A stretch of 64,000 nucleotides of DNA from contig NZ_BAZK01000004.1 in NCBI RefSeq assembly GCF_001310815.1, forward strand, positions 310,001 to 374,000. The letters run 5' to 3'. This DNA is from Pseudovibrio denitrificans JCM 12308 (GTDB lineage: Bacteria; Pseudomonadota; Alphaproteobacteria; Rhizobiales; Stappiaceae). Below, piece after piece: positions 11,860 through 21,172 of this stretch. The translations under genes were made by a program, and so were the position numbers. How positions within the stretch are numbered: position 1 is the first letter of the stretch; each line of letters opens with the position of its first letter. The notes below the pieces were generated by a model, which saw only the letters and a list, made by a program, of their open reading frames with translations, had not been told where the DNA came from and did not search any database.

Positions 11860-12728
11860 ATGGCCGAAATGTCGAAGACTCGTACATGGGTTGAAGGCAA
11901 ATGGTACGAGGGTAATCCGCCACTGATCGGCCCACGTACACATTCTTTTTGGTTGGGCTCAAACGTATTTGATGGAGCCCGTGGTTTTGAAGGCGTCATG
12001 CCTGACCTTGATTTGCACTGCGCCCGCTTGAACCGCTCTGCTGTAAACCTCGGTATGAAGCCAACCATGCGCTTTGAAGAGATGGTTGAGCTCGCGACAG
12101 AGGGCATGAAGAAATTTGAAGCGGATGAAGCCGTTTACATCCGCCCGATGTACTGGGCTGAAAATGACGGTCCGGGCATCATTGATGGCGACCCAGAGTC
12201 TACCCGTTTTTGCATGTGCCTGTTCGAGCACCAATGCCACCAAAAGGAGCGTCTAACAGTCTGACATTGTCTCCATTCCGTCGGCCAACAATGGAGTCCA
12301 TGCCAGTTAATGCAAAAGCAGGCTGTCTCTATCCAAACAACGCTCGTGCATCCCGTGAAGCAAAATCTCGCGGCTTTGACAACGCGATCATGCTGGATGC
12401 CCTCGGCAATGTTGCTGAGCTGACCTCTGCGAACATTTTCATGGTCAAGGATGGTGAAGTGCTCACTCCTTATTGGAATGGCACCTTCCTGAATGGCATC
12501 ACACGTCAGCGTATCATCAAGCTGCTCAGCAGTGCGGGCTACAATGTCCATGAAACCACGCTGACTTATAAAGACTTCTATGAGGCGGACGAGATCTTCT
12601 CAACCGGCAACTACGGTAAGGTCGTTCCAGTCCATAAACTGGATGATCGCACCATGGATCATGGTCCGGTAGCTGCCAAAGCAAGAGAGCTTTATTGGGA
12701 GTTCGCACACGCTAAAGTGCCAGCTTAA
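11860..12728 (+). CDS. ilvE: Branched-chain amino acid aminotransferase, class IV (one frame break)
   Basis: Two overlapping frames give a 289-residue fold-type IV PLP aminotransferase. The first covers MSKTRTWVEGKWYEG through RFCMCLFE. The second resumes with APMPPKGASNSLTLSPFRRP and holds the PLP-lysine region NAKAGCLYPNN, followed by the conserved EAKSRGFDNAIMLD and GTFLNGITRQRI. The break lies at about 12228, where GAG-CACC should be GAG-GCA-CC, one missing G. The enzyme transaminates Leu/Ile/Val with 2-oxoglutarate. Related class IV enzymes (D-amino acid or aminodeoxychorismate types) are less likely given the MYWAENDGPG segment. It is monocistronic with a strong terminator at 12753-12778. 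Confidence 0.88.
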
Positions 12729-12752
12729 AGCAGAGCCAAAGAGAACGTTTTG

Positions 12753-12778
12753 AAGGGAGGCAATCGCCTCCCTTTTTT
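12753..12778 (+). terminator. Rho-independent terminator of the aminotransferase gene
   Basis: A 7-bp GC-rich stem GGGAGGC/GCCTCCC with an AATC loop and a run of six T. It abuts the stop codon of the convergent MFS gene. Confidence 0.9.
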
Positions 12779-13966
12779 ATGCGGGTGTAAATCGTTTGAT
12801 GGTCAGCAGCGCTGCGAGGATAAGAACACCTGCTGCAACGAGAGAGGCGAGCATGAAATCGCCGTTGAGCTCGTATAGATAGCCTGCGAAACTTGGCCCG
12901 AACATCTGCCCAAGACCGAAAGCAGCTGTCATCAAGCCAACAATCTGGCGTGGGTTAGAACTGGCAATCCGGCGCGCCTCGACCAATCCAATGGATGTAA
13001 TCCCGACAAAGGTCCCTCCCAGCAGAATTGCAGCAGCGGAAAGACCAGCGATCGTAGGCATCAACACACTGAGAGCCACTCCAACGGCCTCCAGCATACA
13101 CGCAACCGCGATCGCTCTGCCATAGCCGATGCGCACACCCAGCTTTTCCCAAAAGAAGACGGATGGGATCACCGCCAGACCAACCAGCAGCCAACCAAGT
13201 GATTTCATGGGAGCAAGCTCTGGCGTAAGGCTGGCCAAAGCACCGAGGAATGTTGCTGTGATGACATATCCGAAACCAAAACAGCCATAAGCAAAGATCA
13301 GCCGCCAAGCGCTCAAGTTTAACGGCTTGGTTTTGGTTTTAGTTTGAGCAGACTGCATCGAAGCTTGCGGCGGCATCTCCTTGCGAGGCGGCAGCAGAAA
13401 GGGAATGCAGAGCGAAAGAACCAGACTTAAAACCCCACTGGCAATCCAAAGCTGTGAGGATGTCTCTAAGCTCGCCCCAAGCCACTCAATCATGAGCGAA
13501 GAGCCTGCAATGCCAATCCCGACGCCGGTGAAATGGATCGGGAAGAGATGCAGACTGTGCTTTTCTGCAAGACGTTGCATGACAATGTTCGCGACCAGAA
13601 CAAATGCATAGGCACTTGCCAAACCCGCCAGAAAGCGGATCACAACAAACCAATAAACACCAAGGCTGAATGCCATGAGGAACGTGACAACAGTGCTGGT
13701 GATCAACGCCACCATGAAGATTCGATAGGGGCCACCGGCAGGGGAGCGCGTGCAGCCATCAAGGCGCCAAGCAAGTAACCGAGATAATTGGAGGACGCTA
13801 CGAACCCAGCATTCACCTCATTCAAAGTGCCGTCCTGCAACATAAACGGGAGCACCGGCGTATAGACAAATCGTCCAATGCCCATAACGGCCGCCATAGC
13901 AAGGCAGCCGCCCACCGCTGAAAGGAACGCAAACTGGTCTTTTTCAGGACTGGTGGATGCTTTCAT
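12777..13966 (-). CDS. MFS transporter, YbfB/YjiJ type (one frame break)
   Basis: A 396-residue, roughly 12-helix inner-membrane protein split over two frames. The N-terminal part starts at the ATG 13964-13966 ([10 protein letters not shown]) and runs through [15 protein letters not shown], a segment typical of the YbfB/YjiJ group, to [15 protein letters not shown]. The family continues in the second frame as [15 protein letters not shown]. The break is at about 13748-13750 within CACGCGC, consistent with one missing base. The exported or imported substrate is unknown. The gene converges on the aminotransferase. Confidence 0.82.
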
Positions 13967-14226
13967 GAGTTTTTCGGAGGTATCTGTCACAAATTGATTC
14001 CTTATAACCCGCAGAAAACAGCCGTTTATAAGGCGAAAAAGCTCCTGCAATTCTCAACTTAGAAGTTCCACTTACAAAAAAACAAGAAAAATATTTGCAA
14101 ATTATGCTCTTCACCCGTTGCTCATACGCAAAAACATCACTATTTTGCACCATGAGTTGCAGCGCTGGTTGGTTGTAAAACTGAAAAGCACTGCGCCTAA
14201 AGTTTCCTTTCCCATGGAGGTATACC

Positions 14227-14826
14227 ATGTCTTTTGCTCTTGAAGACCTGCCATACGCATACGACGCTCTGGCCCCTTACATGTCTGCTGAAACTCTCGA
14301 GTTCCACCACGACAAACACCATATGGCTTATGTAACTAACGGCAACAAGTTGCTCGAAGGTTCAGGTCTTGAAGGTAAAAGCCTCGAAGAGATCGTTAAA
14401 GAAAGCTACGGCACCAACGCTGGCCTGTTCAACAACGCTGGTCAGCACCTTAACCACCTTCACTTCTGGAAGTGGATGAAACCTAATGGTGGCGGTTCTT
14501 CTCTCCCAGGCGTTCTGGCAAAGAAAGTTGACGAAGATCTCGGTGGTTTCGACAAGTTCCGCGCTGACTTCATCAACGCTGGTGTAACCCAGTTCGGCTC
14601 CGGTTGGGCATGGCTTGCAGTTAAAGACGGCAAGCTCGTAGTGATGAAAACCCCTAACGGCGAAAACCCAATCGTACACGGCGCAACCCCAATCCTTGGC
14701 TGCGACGTATGGGAACACTCTTACTACATCGATTACCGCAACGCGCGTCCTAAGTACCTGGAAGCATTCGTTGATAACCTGATCAATTGGGAATACGTGG
14801 AAGAGCTGTACTCTGCAGCTGTTTAA
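14227..14826 (+). CDS. sodB: Superoxide dismutase, Fe type
   Basis: A 199-residue Fe/Mn superoxide dismutase, converting superoxide to hydrogen peroxide and oxygen. The metal ligands are visible as His27 (EFHHDKHH), His77 (QHLNHLHFW), Asp160 and His164 (GCDVWEHSYY). Gln73 in NNAGQ, supplied by the N-terminal domain, is the arrangement seen in iron enzymes. There is no signal peptide, so it is cytosolic. The start has an excellent GGAGG ribosome binding site 8 nt upstream. It is monocistronic, with its own promoter region and a terminator at 14848-14873. Confidence 0.96.
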   Translation: MSFALEDLPYAYDALAPYMSAETLEFHHDKHHMAYVTNGNKLLEGSGLEGKSLEEIVKESYGTNAGLFNNAGQHLNHLHFWKWMKPNGGGSSLPGVLAKKVDEDLGGFDKFRADFINAGVTQFGSGWAWLAVKDGKLVVMKTPNGENPIVHGATPILGCDVWEHSYYIDYRNARPKYLEAFVDNLINWEYVEELYSAAV

Positions 14827-14847
14827 TCCCAAAGACAGATTATAATT

Positions 14848-14873
14848 AAGGCGGCCTCGTGCCGCCTTTTTTG
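14848..14873 (+). terminator. Rho-independent terminator of sodB
   Basis: An 8-bp stem AAGGCGGC/GCCGCCTT with a CTCGT loop followed by T-rich sequence, 22 nt after the sodB stop. Confidence 0.92.
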
Positions 14874-14898
14874 TTTCGACTGCTTCGTATTTTTAAAT

Positions 14899-14935
14899 TG
14901 TCACCATTGACAGTTTATTGATCGTTGCCTATCTC
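14899..14935 (+). promoter_or_regulatory. Candidate promoter with overlapping operator for the TetR gene
   Basis: A perfect -35 hexamer TTGACA at 14907-14912 is 17 bp from a TATCTC -10 at 14930-14935, ending 32 bp before the TetR start. The -35 overlaps an inverted repeat TGTCA-N4-TGACA at 14899-14912, a plausible TetR-dimer operator giving autoregulation. The assignment is by pattern only. Confidence 0.45.
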
Positions 14936-14967
14936 TATTCACGTCCGTTGAGTGAAAGCACATACCC

Positions 14968-15576
14968 ATGCCGCGTCCAAGTGTTCAATCCGCCAGACTT
15001 AATGAGATCGTACAAGCAGCAGCAAAATGCGTTGCTCAATATGGTTTGGAAGGCGTGACGTTGGAACGCATTGCTGAAGAAACAGGACTGAAACGACCGC
15101 TTATCCGCCACCATGCGGGTAATCGGGAAGAGATAATAAACGCTGTTGTAACCCATGTTCTTGCAGGCTTTGCCGAAGTGACAACCATGTTCGCCAAAGC
15201 ACTGCCTGAAAAACATGGCTCCTATGCCGCTGTTGATCATCTGTTTGATGATCATGGCTATTCTGATCCAGCTGAGATGATGATGTTCCAATCCATCGTG
15301 GCAGCCGCGGACAGGTTTCCGGCGGAGTCAGAGGCTCTCCTGAAATGGGTGGGCGACTTTACAGCAGTTATAGTCGAGGCAATTAAACGAGACTTTCCTG
15401 AAGTGGAAACCGAAGCCGCCGAAACCGTTGCCCATGGTATCGTGGCGATCTACTTCAACGTTGATTCCTTGGCCCCGTTAAAGCCGCCACATGAGTGGAG
15501 GCGATATGCAAAAAATGCAGCATTGCTGCTTCTGAGGTCCTTGGAAACGAATGCAAGTACTCAAAGAGCTACTTAG
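14968..15576 (+). CDS. TetR/AcrR-family transcriptional regulator
   Basis: A 202-residue protein with an N-terminal TetR helix-turn-helix (about 8-55; VTLERIAEETGLKRPLIRHHAG is the core, abbreviated here as VTLERIAEETG) and an all-helical ligand-binding domain behind it (about 80-190). It is the first gene of a four-gene unit with a small membrane protein, a Rieske oxygenase and its reductase, so it probably represses this cassette in response to the oxygenase substrate. The ligand is unknown. The 3' end overlaps the next gene by 26 bp. Confidence 0.88.
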   Translation: MPRPSVQSARLNEIVQAAAKCVAQYGLEGVTLERIAEETGLKRPLIRHHAGNREEIINAVVTHVLAGFAEVTTMFAKALPEKHGSYAAVDHLFDDHGYSDPAEMMMFQSIVAAADRFPAESEALLKWVGDFTAVIVEAIKRDFPEVETEAAETVAHGIVAIYFNVDSLAPLKPPHEWRRYAKNAALLLLRSLETNASTQRAT

Positions 15577-15856
15577 AACAATAATCAGCTACAGCAAGTG
15601 GCGAACCATTTTCGCTCTGATCCTGATTGCCGCCTCACTTTACTACGGGTGGCAATGGGTCTGGGGTGCGCTTTTCCTTCTCTGGACGTTTAGAGCGTGG
15701 CGGACCAACTCCGTCTATGTTGTCGAGACCCTCGCACGTGATGACCATCCGTTCCTGTTCTGGATCATCATCATCCTGTGGGCGACGCTATCGCTCTACC
15801 TCATCTTCGCAGATCTAATAATGATGCTAGGAGGCGTTCCCCATGTCTACTCATAG
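15551..15856 (+). CDS. Small membrane protein of unknown function
   Basis: A 101-residue protein with three probable membrane segments: about 19-40 (TIFALILIAASLYYGW), about 34-47 merging into the second, and about 68-92 (FLFWIIIILWATLSLYLIF). I recognise no family. It overlaps the TetR gene by 26 bp and the Rieske oxygenase by 14 bp, so it is translated within the same operon. A role in substrate entry or in anchoring the oxygenase is possible but is pure inference from position. Confidence 0.7.
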   Translation: MQVLKELLRTIISYSKWRTIFALILIAASLYYGWQWVWGALFLLWTFRAWRTNSVYVVETLARDDHPFLFWIIIILWATLSLYLIFADLIMMLGGVPHVYS

Positions 15857-17003
15857 CAACGGTATGCCAGTCCTCCCGAAGGAGGCATACACCTCTCAGG
15901 AATGGTTTGACCGCGAGCAAGCACTGATCTTCTCTAAAACCTGGGCACTTGCTGGGTTTCAGGAAGATATCACCGAGCCCGGTCAATACATTTCAGTTCA
16001 GGCAGGCCTGAACAACATCTTCATCGTGATGGGCAGAGACCATCGCCTGCGTGCGTTTCACAACATCTGCCGCCACAGAGGCACGCAGCTTCTGAGAGCA
16101 GAAGGTAAAACGCAAAAGGCGATCACCTGTCCTTACCACGACTGGACATACGACCTTGAAGGTAATCTGATCTCTGTGCCGGAGCAGGAAAAAGAGTTCC
16201 CCGGAATAGATCTATCTTGCAACGGCCTAAAGAAAGCTTCGGTCGATATCTGGCGCGGCATGCTCTGGGTCCATCCAGATGAAAACGCACCGTCCATCGT
16301 CAACTGGTTTGGTGACGTGGAGCCATACCTCGCGCCTTATGATCCTGCAGGACTAATCGAGACTGAGGAGGGCTACTCAAAGCACGAGATCAAGGCCAAC
16401 TGGAAGATCATCGTCGAGAATTATATCGACGGCTATCATCTGGCTCACCTTCATTCTCACACGCTCAATATGTACGATCATTCCAAGATCGAATGTGAGT
16501 TCATCGGTCCACACTTTGCTTTCTGGGAGCCACTGGCTGACTTCTATGCAGCTGAGGTGGAAAAGGTAACCCCGATGCCACTCATCCCGGGTATCCCGAA
16601 AGACAGGATGGGCGCTTGGGTGCCAATGCTGTTTCCCGGGATTGGTCTGGGTGAATCCGAGAACTCTTGGTCCACCTTCCATATCACACCAGTAGCTCCA
16701 GACAGATCCATTGTCGAGATCCGCACGCGCGTCGCAAATGAGTCAACTTGGGCCTTCACGAAGGCGGCCATGGCCTCAGCATCGTTCTGGGATAAACATC
16801 TGGGCACAAAGTACAACGGTGATCCGAATGTAGACCCAATGTCCTCCGGGGACTTCATGCTGGAAGATATCTACGCTTGCGAACAACAGCAAAAATCATT
16901 GCAAAGCCCATACTTTGAACATGGCCCGTCCTCTAAGCACGGCGAGAAACCGGTGAGAGACCATCAGTCCGTGGTCGCCAAGTGGATGGAGAGCGATCAG
17001 TGA
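15843..17003 (+). CDS. Rieske non-haem iron oxygenase, alpha subunit
   Basis: A 386-residue ring-hydroxylating-type oxygenase. The Rieske 2Fe-2S motif is complete: Cys77-x-His79 (CRHRG) and Cys96-x2-His99 (CPYHDW). The mononuclear iron site follows the family pattern with Asp196, His199 and His204 in YIDGYHLAHLH, and a late acidic ligand is expected near residue 345. The length and the single-component reductase next door fit the group that includes glycine betaine (GbcA), choline and carnitine monooxygenases as well as aromatic oxygenases. I cannot choose the substrate from sequence alone. It overlaps the reductase gene by 4 nt. Confidence 0.88.
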   Translation: MSTHSNGMPVLPKEAYTSQEWFDREQALIFSKTWALAGFQEDITEPGQYISVQAGLNNIFIVMGRDHRLRAFHNICRHRGTQLLRAEGKTQKAITCPYHDWTYDLEGNLISVPEQEKEFPGIDLSCNGLKKASVDIWRGMLWVHPDENAPSIVNWFGDVEPYLAPYDPAGLIETEEGYSKHEIKANWKIIVENYIDGYHLAHLHSHTLNMYDHSKIECEFIGPHFAFWEPLADFYAAEVEKVTPMPLIPGIPKDRMGAWVPMLFPGIGLGESENSWSTFHITPVAPDRSIVEIRTRVANESTWAFTKAAMASASFWDKHLGTKYNGDPNVDPMSSGDFMLEDIYACEQQQKSLQSPYFEHGPSSKHGEKPVRDHQSVVAKWMESDQ

Positions 17004-18058
17004 GAAATGTTGTCTATCCACTCAGAGTTTCTGAGGTCATCTCAGAAACCAAACAGGCGAAAACCATCAGGTTTGATGTGCCGACTGAGCTGATAGATGA
17101 ATTTCATTGGCGACCTGGTCAGCACATCACCATCGAGCTGGAAGCAAACGGTGAGAAACTGCGTCGTCCTTTCACGATCTCCGCAGCACAAGGCAATGGC
17201 AGGTCACTGCAAATTACAGTGAAGCCAAATCCAGATGGTATCGTCTCTAAGTACCTATGCTCTGCAGTAAAGGCTGGTCATCAGCTCAATGTGATGCCAC
17301 CGTTTGGAGGCTTTACGCTTGTGCCGCGTTCAGATCATCAGCGCACGCTCTACTTCTTTGCTGGAGGCAGCGGTATCACACCTGCGATGGCAATGATTGA
17401 AGCTGCTTTGGAAGATGAACCTCGTTCAAAACTATACGTGCTCTACGCAAACCGGTCCGCTGACGGCATCATCTTTAAGGAGCATCTGGAGCAGTTGGCT
17501 GAACGCTACCCATCTCAGCTTGAAGTTAGGCATATTCTCTCAAAGCCGTCCATGTGGTCCATGTTCTCACCATGGAAATCAGGCCGGATCTCTAAGGACG
17601 TCATTCTGGAGTACCTTTCTGAATGCCGCCCGATAGCTCAGGACGCACAGTATTTCATTTGCGGTCCGGACTCCATGAACAATGACGTCCGTGGTGCTCT
17701 CCAGAACTGTGATGTCCCGGCTGATCGCATCCATGCGGAGAGTTTTGGTGGTGATACAGGAGCTCAAACAGAGGTTACCAGCGTTCCGGCACTGCTCAAG
17801 CTCGACTACTACGGAGAGGCCATTGAATTGGAAGTCGCGGAAGGCCAGTCCATAATGAACGCAGTTCGCGCAGCAGGTCTGGAACCACCATACTCCTGCC
17901 AGTCCGGCATCTGCGGCGCATGTAAGGCACAGATCAAGAGTGGGGCCGTACATATGCAGGCCAGAATGGCATTGGAAGACGCTGAGGTCGCCAAAGGTGC
18001 AATCCTGACCTGTCAGTCATATGCGACAACGCCGGAGTTATCCGTCAGTTTCAGATAG
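17000..18058 (+). CDS. Ferredoxin-NAD(P)H reductase partner of the Rieske oxygenase
   Basis: A reductase of about 352 residues with an FAD domain (RRPFTISA at about 46-53), an NAD(P) domain (FFAGGSGITPAMAM at about 120-133) and a C-terminal plant-type 2Fe-2S domain (CQSGICGACK plus a later CQSYA). This is the PaaE/GbcB/CntB layout that passes electrons from NAD(P)H to the oxygenase. A GTG at 17000 overlapping the oxygenase stop (GTGA) is preferred as the start. A frame extending 18 nt further upstream is possible. It ends convergent with the next minus-strand gene, two bases apart. Confidence 0.87.
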   Translation: MRNVVYPLRVSEVISETKQAKTIRFDVPTELIDEFHWRPGQHITIELEANGEKLRRPFTISAAQGNGRSLQITVKPNPDGIVSKYLCSAVKAGHQLNVMPPFGGFTLVPRSDHQRTLYFFAGGSGITPAMAMIEAALEDEPRSKLYVLYANRSADGIIFKEHLEQLAERYPSQLEVRHILSKPSMWSMFSPWKSGRISKDVILEYLSECRPIAQDAQYFICGPDSMNNDVRGALQNCDVPADRIHAESFGGDTGAQTEVTSVPALLKLDYYGEAIELEVAEGQSIMNAVRAAGLEPPYSCQSGICGACKAQIKSGAVHMQARMALEDAEVAKGAILTCQSYATTPELSVSFR

Positions 18059-18059
18059 A

Positions 18060-18443
18060 TCAGGAACCGAAGAGCTTGTCAAAGAAGCTTTTCTCGTAGC
18101 CCATCTGGCAACGAGAGGTGATGATTTGATCCAGAACCCCGTTCATCAGGTAGAGGAAAGCTTCGCACTCGCTTTGAGTTGTGAAGCAAGCCTCTGTCGA
18201 AACGTTGTAAGGCTGGTTGTCACTCAAAACACGCCCACCTACATTTGCCTGCCAAACATTGGCAGCGCCATGCTCAGCAGTGGCTATGGAGCAATCATAT
18301 TGCGTGCCTCTCACGCGCGGCATGATAGGTCCAGTGCGAGGAATAAGCTGGCGTTCCAGATAGTTGGTGCTGGGTGGTTGGCTGCAGCTCACAAGAAAGA
18401 GGGACGCCGCAGCAAAGCAGGCGAAGGGGGCAATCGTCTTCAT
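18060..18443 (-). CDS. Exported lipoprotein of unknown function, paralogue of the next gene
   Basis: A 127-residue protein with a lipoprotein signal (hydrophobic stretch then LVSC at residues 17-20). The mature part has a pattern shared with the protein at 18491-18907: G-T/S-QYDC near residue 50, GAANVWQA, ACFTT, CEAFLYLMNG and C-x-GY near the end. Four cysteines are conserved between the two, which suggests two disulfides in the periplasm. I recognise no characterised family. The genes are tandem and co-oriented, about 50 bp apart, so probably one transcript made by duplication. Confidence 0.75.
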   Translation of the reverse strand: MKTIAPFACFAAASLFLVSCSQPPSTNYLERQLIPRTGPIMPRVRGTQYDCSIATAEHGAANVWQANVGGRVLSDNQPYNVSTEACFTTQSECEAFLYLMNGVLDQIITSRCQMGYEKSFFDKLFGS

Positions 18444-18490
18444 TTACTCAACGCTTTCGGGCCTTAACGGCCTCTTCTGTCAATGTTGTT

Positions 18491-18907
18491 TTAAAACCAG
18501 CCGAAAAGTCCTTTGTAATAACCATGCTGGCAACTGGCACTGCGCGTTAGCTCCAAATAGCCACGCATAAAATTCAGATAAGCCTGACACTTCTCCATGG
18601 TCCTGAAACACGCCACGCTGGAAATGTTCCGGCTCGGATCGCTGAAGTACCCTGTCACAAACGCCTGGTAAACATTCTCAGCCCCATCCTCCTTCACCCG
18701 TATCCGACAATCATACTGCGACCCATATATCCGCGGCGCCGACCGCAGATCATTCGGGATCAGATGATTGAAAGGATACAGCTTGTTGTTGACCTGAGCG
18801 GATGTTTGCCCAGGTAGGAAGGCGAATAAGAGTAGAACGACAAGAACGGCACGCACAGGATGTTCCAGACTTTTATTGTTGTTTATGTCTTTAACATTGA
18901 GCGCCAA
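18491..18907 (-). CDS. Exported cysteine-containing protein, tandem paralogue
   Basis: About 138 residues when read from a TTG at 18905-18907. A hydrophobic signal sequence (VRAVLVVLLLFAF) ends with an Ala-x-Ala-like TSAQ cut site, so this copy is soluble and periplasmic rather than a lipoprotein. The mature domain aligns with the protein at 18060-18443 (GSQYDC, GAENVYQAFV, ACFRT, CQAYLNFMRG, CQHGYYKGLF). The start is uncertain because no in-frame ATG exists in the leader. GGAG lies about 12 nt before the TTG and GTG codons further in are alternatives. Confidence 0.7.
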   Translation of the reverse strand: MALNVKDINNNKSLEHPVRAVLVVLLLFAFLPGQTSAQVNNKLYPFNHLIPNDLRSAPRIYGSQYDCRIRVKEDGAENVYQAFVTGYFSDPSRNISSVACFRTMEKCQAYLNFMRGYLELTRSASCQHGYYKGLFGWF

Positions 18908-19026
18908 GAGGAGCTTTCACTCCTCATTAGACCTACAAATTCTAGCTCTTTCTTGGTTCCGGCATTCCTAACAGAGCTTTTCGAACTGAGAACAAGGTTA
19001 AGGTAAACTTGCAGCGTAATTGAATA

Positions 19027-19059
19027 GAAAAAGGCGCCCCGGAGTGAGGCGCCTTTTTT
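19027..19059 (-). terminator. Rho-independent terminator downstream of oligopeptidase B
   Basis: On the minus strand the stem AAGGCGCC/GGCGCCTT is flanked by A-runs and T-runs on both sides. It starts about 20 nt after the peptidase stop codon. The structure is symmetric but only the peptidase transcript reaches it from the correct side. Confidence 0.9.
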
Positions 19060-19078
19060 GCTGAAAAACTTGCTTCTC

Positions 19079-21172
19079 TTAAGCTTTGCCGGTCTGCTTC
19101 AGGGCAAAGGCATAAACCAGTGCGACCTCCTTCAGGCGATCAAAGCGACCGGAAGCACCGCCGTGGCCGGCATCCATGTTGGTGCGTAGCATGGTGAGGC
19201 TGTCGTTGGTCTTCTTCTCGCGCAAAGTCGCGATCCACTTGGCTGGTTCCCAATAGGTCACGCGAGGGTCAGTCAGGCCGCCAAGCGCGAAGATGGCTGG
19301 GTAGTCTTTGGCCTCCACGTTGTCGATTGGTGAGTAGGATGCGATATAGCCATAGGCACTCTTGTCGCGAATAGGGTCACCCCATTCCGGCCATTCAATC
19401 GGCGTCAATGGCAAAGTATCGTCCAGCATGGTCGTGAGCACGTCTACAAATGGCACTTCCGCGATCATCGCAGCAAACGCTTCAGGTGCCATGTTCGCAC
19501 AGGCCCCCATCAGCATACCGCCAGCAGAGCCACCATGAGCAACGATCCGATCATGTGATGTGAAGCCTTCACTGGCAAGGAACTTGGCTGATGCGATGAA
19601 ATCATAGAAGGTGTTCTTTTTGAACTCACGGCGACCATTCTTGTACCAGGCATAGCCCTTGTCCTTGCCACCCCGGATGTGAGCGATGGCATAAACAAAG
19701 CCGCGATCTACCAGAGATAGTGCATTGGTAGAGAAGCTGGCTGGAATGGATATGCCGTAGGAGCCGTACCCATAAAGCAGGCAAGGTGCGCTACCATCCA
19801 GAACTGTAGATCGCTTGTAAAGCAGGGACACCGGAACCAGCGTTCCATCATGAGACGGAGCCATCAGACGGCGGGTGATGTACTCGGATGCATCATGACC
19901 GGAAGGCACTTCCTGGCGTTTGCGCAGAATACGATCACGTGTTGCAAGGTCATAATCATAAACCTCGCTTGGTGTGGTCATAGAAGAGTAGGTAAAGCGA
20001 ATGGTGCTGGTGTCGTACTCAAAACCGCTTGCCATACCAAGGCTGTAAGCTTCCTCATCAAACTCGATCACATGAGAAATGCCGTCGATGAAGCGATGCA
20101 CCACAATGCGCGGCAAGCCGTCAACACGTTCCAGCCAGACCATGTAGTCCTTGTAAACGTCATGAGACAGGATCAGACGGCCCGGCTTATGAGCGATTAG
20201 ATCCACCCAATGTGATTTGCCAGGCATCGCCAACTGCGCCACGAGAGGCACGCTCACAATCTTGAAATCTTCCGCATCGCCAGCATTGGTGAGGATCAAC
20301 AGGCGATCACCATTGTCTTCAACGGAGTACTCAACACCGGTCTCACGCTCAGCCACCAGTGTAGGTTTTACCAATGGATCATCAGCAGGGATCAGCCAGA
20401 CCTCGGTGGTCTCATGATCTCCTGAACCAATGCAGATGAAGCGCCCAGACTGTGTTCGGCCAAGCCCAACGAAGAAGCTCGTGTCCTTCTCTTCATAAAC
20501 CAGCGCATCCTCGGAGCGTGGTGTACCCAGTTTGTGGCGGAAGAGTTTGGAGGGGCGATGGTTTGCATCTACCTCAACATAAAACAGATACTGGCCGTCT
20601 TTGGACCAGACGCCCCCGGCACCGGTATCCGGAATGGTGTCTTCCAGATCTTCACCAGTCGCGGTATCGCGGATCTTGAGTGTGTAGTACTCAGAGCCTT
20701 TGTCGTCATAAGCCCAGGCAAGGTATTTGTGGTCGTCGCTATGGGACGCGCCGCCAAACTTGAAGTAGGCTTTTCCGTCTGCCTCAAGGTCACCATCAAC
20801 CAGCACAATAGGGTCGCCGCCATCACGCTTGCTGCGGACGAACTTGGGATGCTGACCGCCTTCAACAAACTTGGTGGCATAGGCATACTCACCATCAGGG
20901 GAAGGAACCGAGCTGTCGTCTTCCTTGATGCGCCCCTTCATTTCTGCAAACAGAGCTTTTTGAAGCTCTTCAGTATCTGCCATTTCGCTTGTGGTGTAAG
21001 CGTTCTCGGCTTCCAGATACTCGCGGATCTCTGGATCAAGTACCTCAGGATCGCGCATAACCTCTTGCCAGTTGTCTGCGCGCAGCCAGGCATAAGGCTC
21101 GTTGCGGGTAAAACCGTGATGGCTGGTTTCGTGAGTGCGCATCTGGGCGCGTGGTGGAACTGGTTTATTCAT
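19079..21172 (-). CDS. ptrB: Oligopeptidase B (S9 prolyl oligopeptidase family)
   Basis: A 697-residue serine peptidase. The N-terminal beta-propeller occupies about 70-400, and the C-terminal alpha/beta hydrolase domain holds the triad: Ser in GGSAGGMLMG (about 532), Asp in GLTDPRVTYWEP (about 617) and His in DAGHGGASGRF (about 672). Oligopeptidase B cleaves short peptides after Lys/Arg in the cytosol, consistent with the absence of a signal peptide. The length and the PYAWLRADNW start region match PtrB rather than prolyl endopeptidase. Monocistronic, with its terminator at 19027-19059. Confidence 0.92.
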   Translation of the reverse strand: MNKPVPPRAQMRTHETSHHGFTRNEPYAWLRADNWQEVMRDPEVLDPEIREYLEAENAYTTSEMADTEELQKALFAEMKGRIKEDDSSVPSPDGEYAYATKFVEGGQHPKFVRSKRDGGDPIVLVDGDLEADGKAYFKFGGASHSDDHKYLAWAYDDKGSEYYTLKIRDTATGEDLEDTIPDTGAGGVWSKDGQYLFYVEVDANHRPSKLFRHKLGTPRSEDALVYEEKDTSFFVGLGRTQSGRFICIGSGDHETTEVWLIPADDPLVKPTLVAERETGVEYSVEDNGDRLLILTNAGDAEDFKIVSVPLVAQLAMPGKSHWVDLIAHKPGRLILSHDVYKDYMVWLERVDGLPRIVVHRFIDGISHVIEFDEEAYSLGMASGFEYDTSTIRFTYSSMTTPSEVYDYDLATRDRILRKRQEVPSGHDASEYITRRLMAPSHDGTLVPVSLLYKRSTVLDGSAPCLLYGYGSYGISIPASFSTNALSLVDRGFVYAIAHIRGGKDKGYAWYKNGRREFKKNTFYDFIASAKFLASEGFTSHDRIVAHGGSAGGMLMGACANMAPEAFAAMIAEVPFVDVLTTMLDDTLPLTPIEWPEWGDPIRDKSAYGYIASYSPIDNVEAKDYPAIFALGGLTDPRVTYWEPAKWIATLREKKTNDSLTMLRTNMDAGHGGASGRFDRLKEVALVYAFALKQTGKA

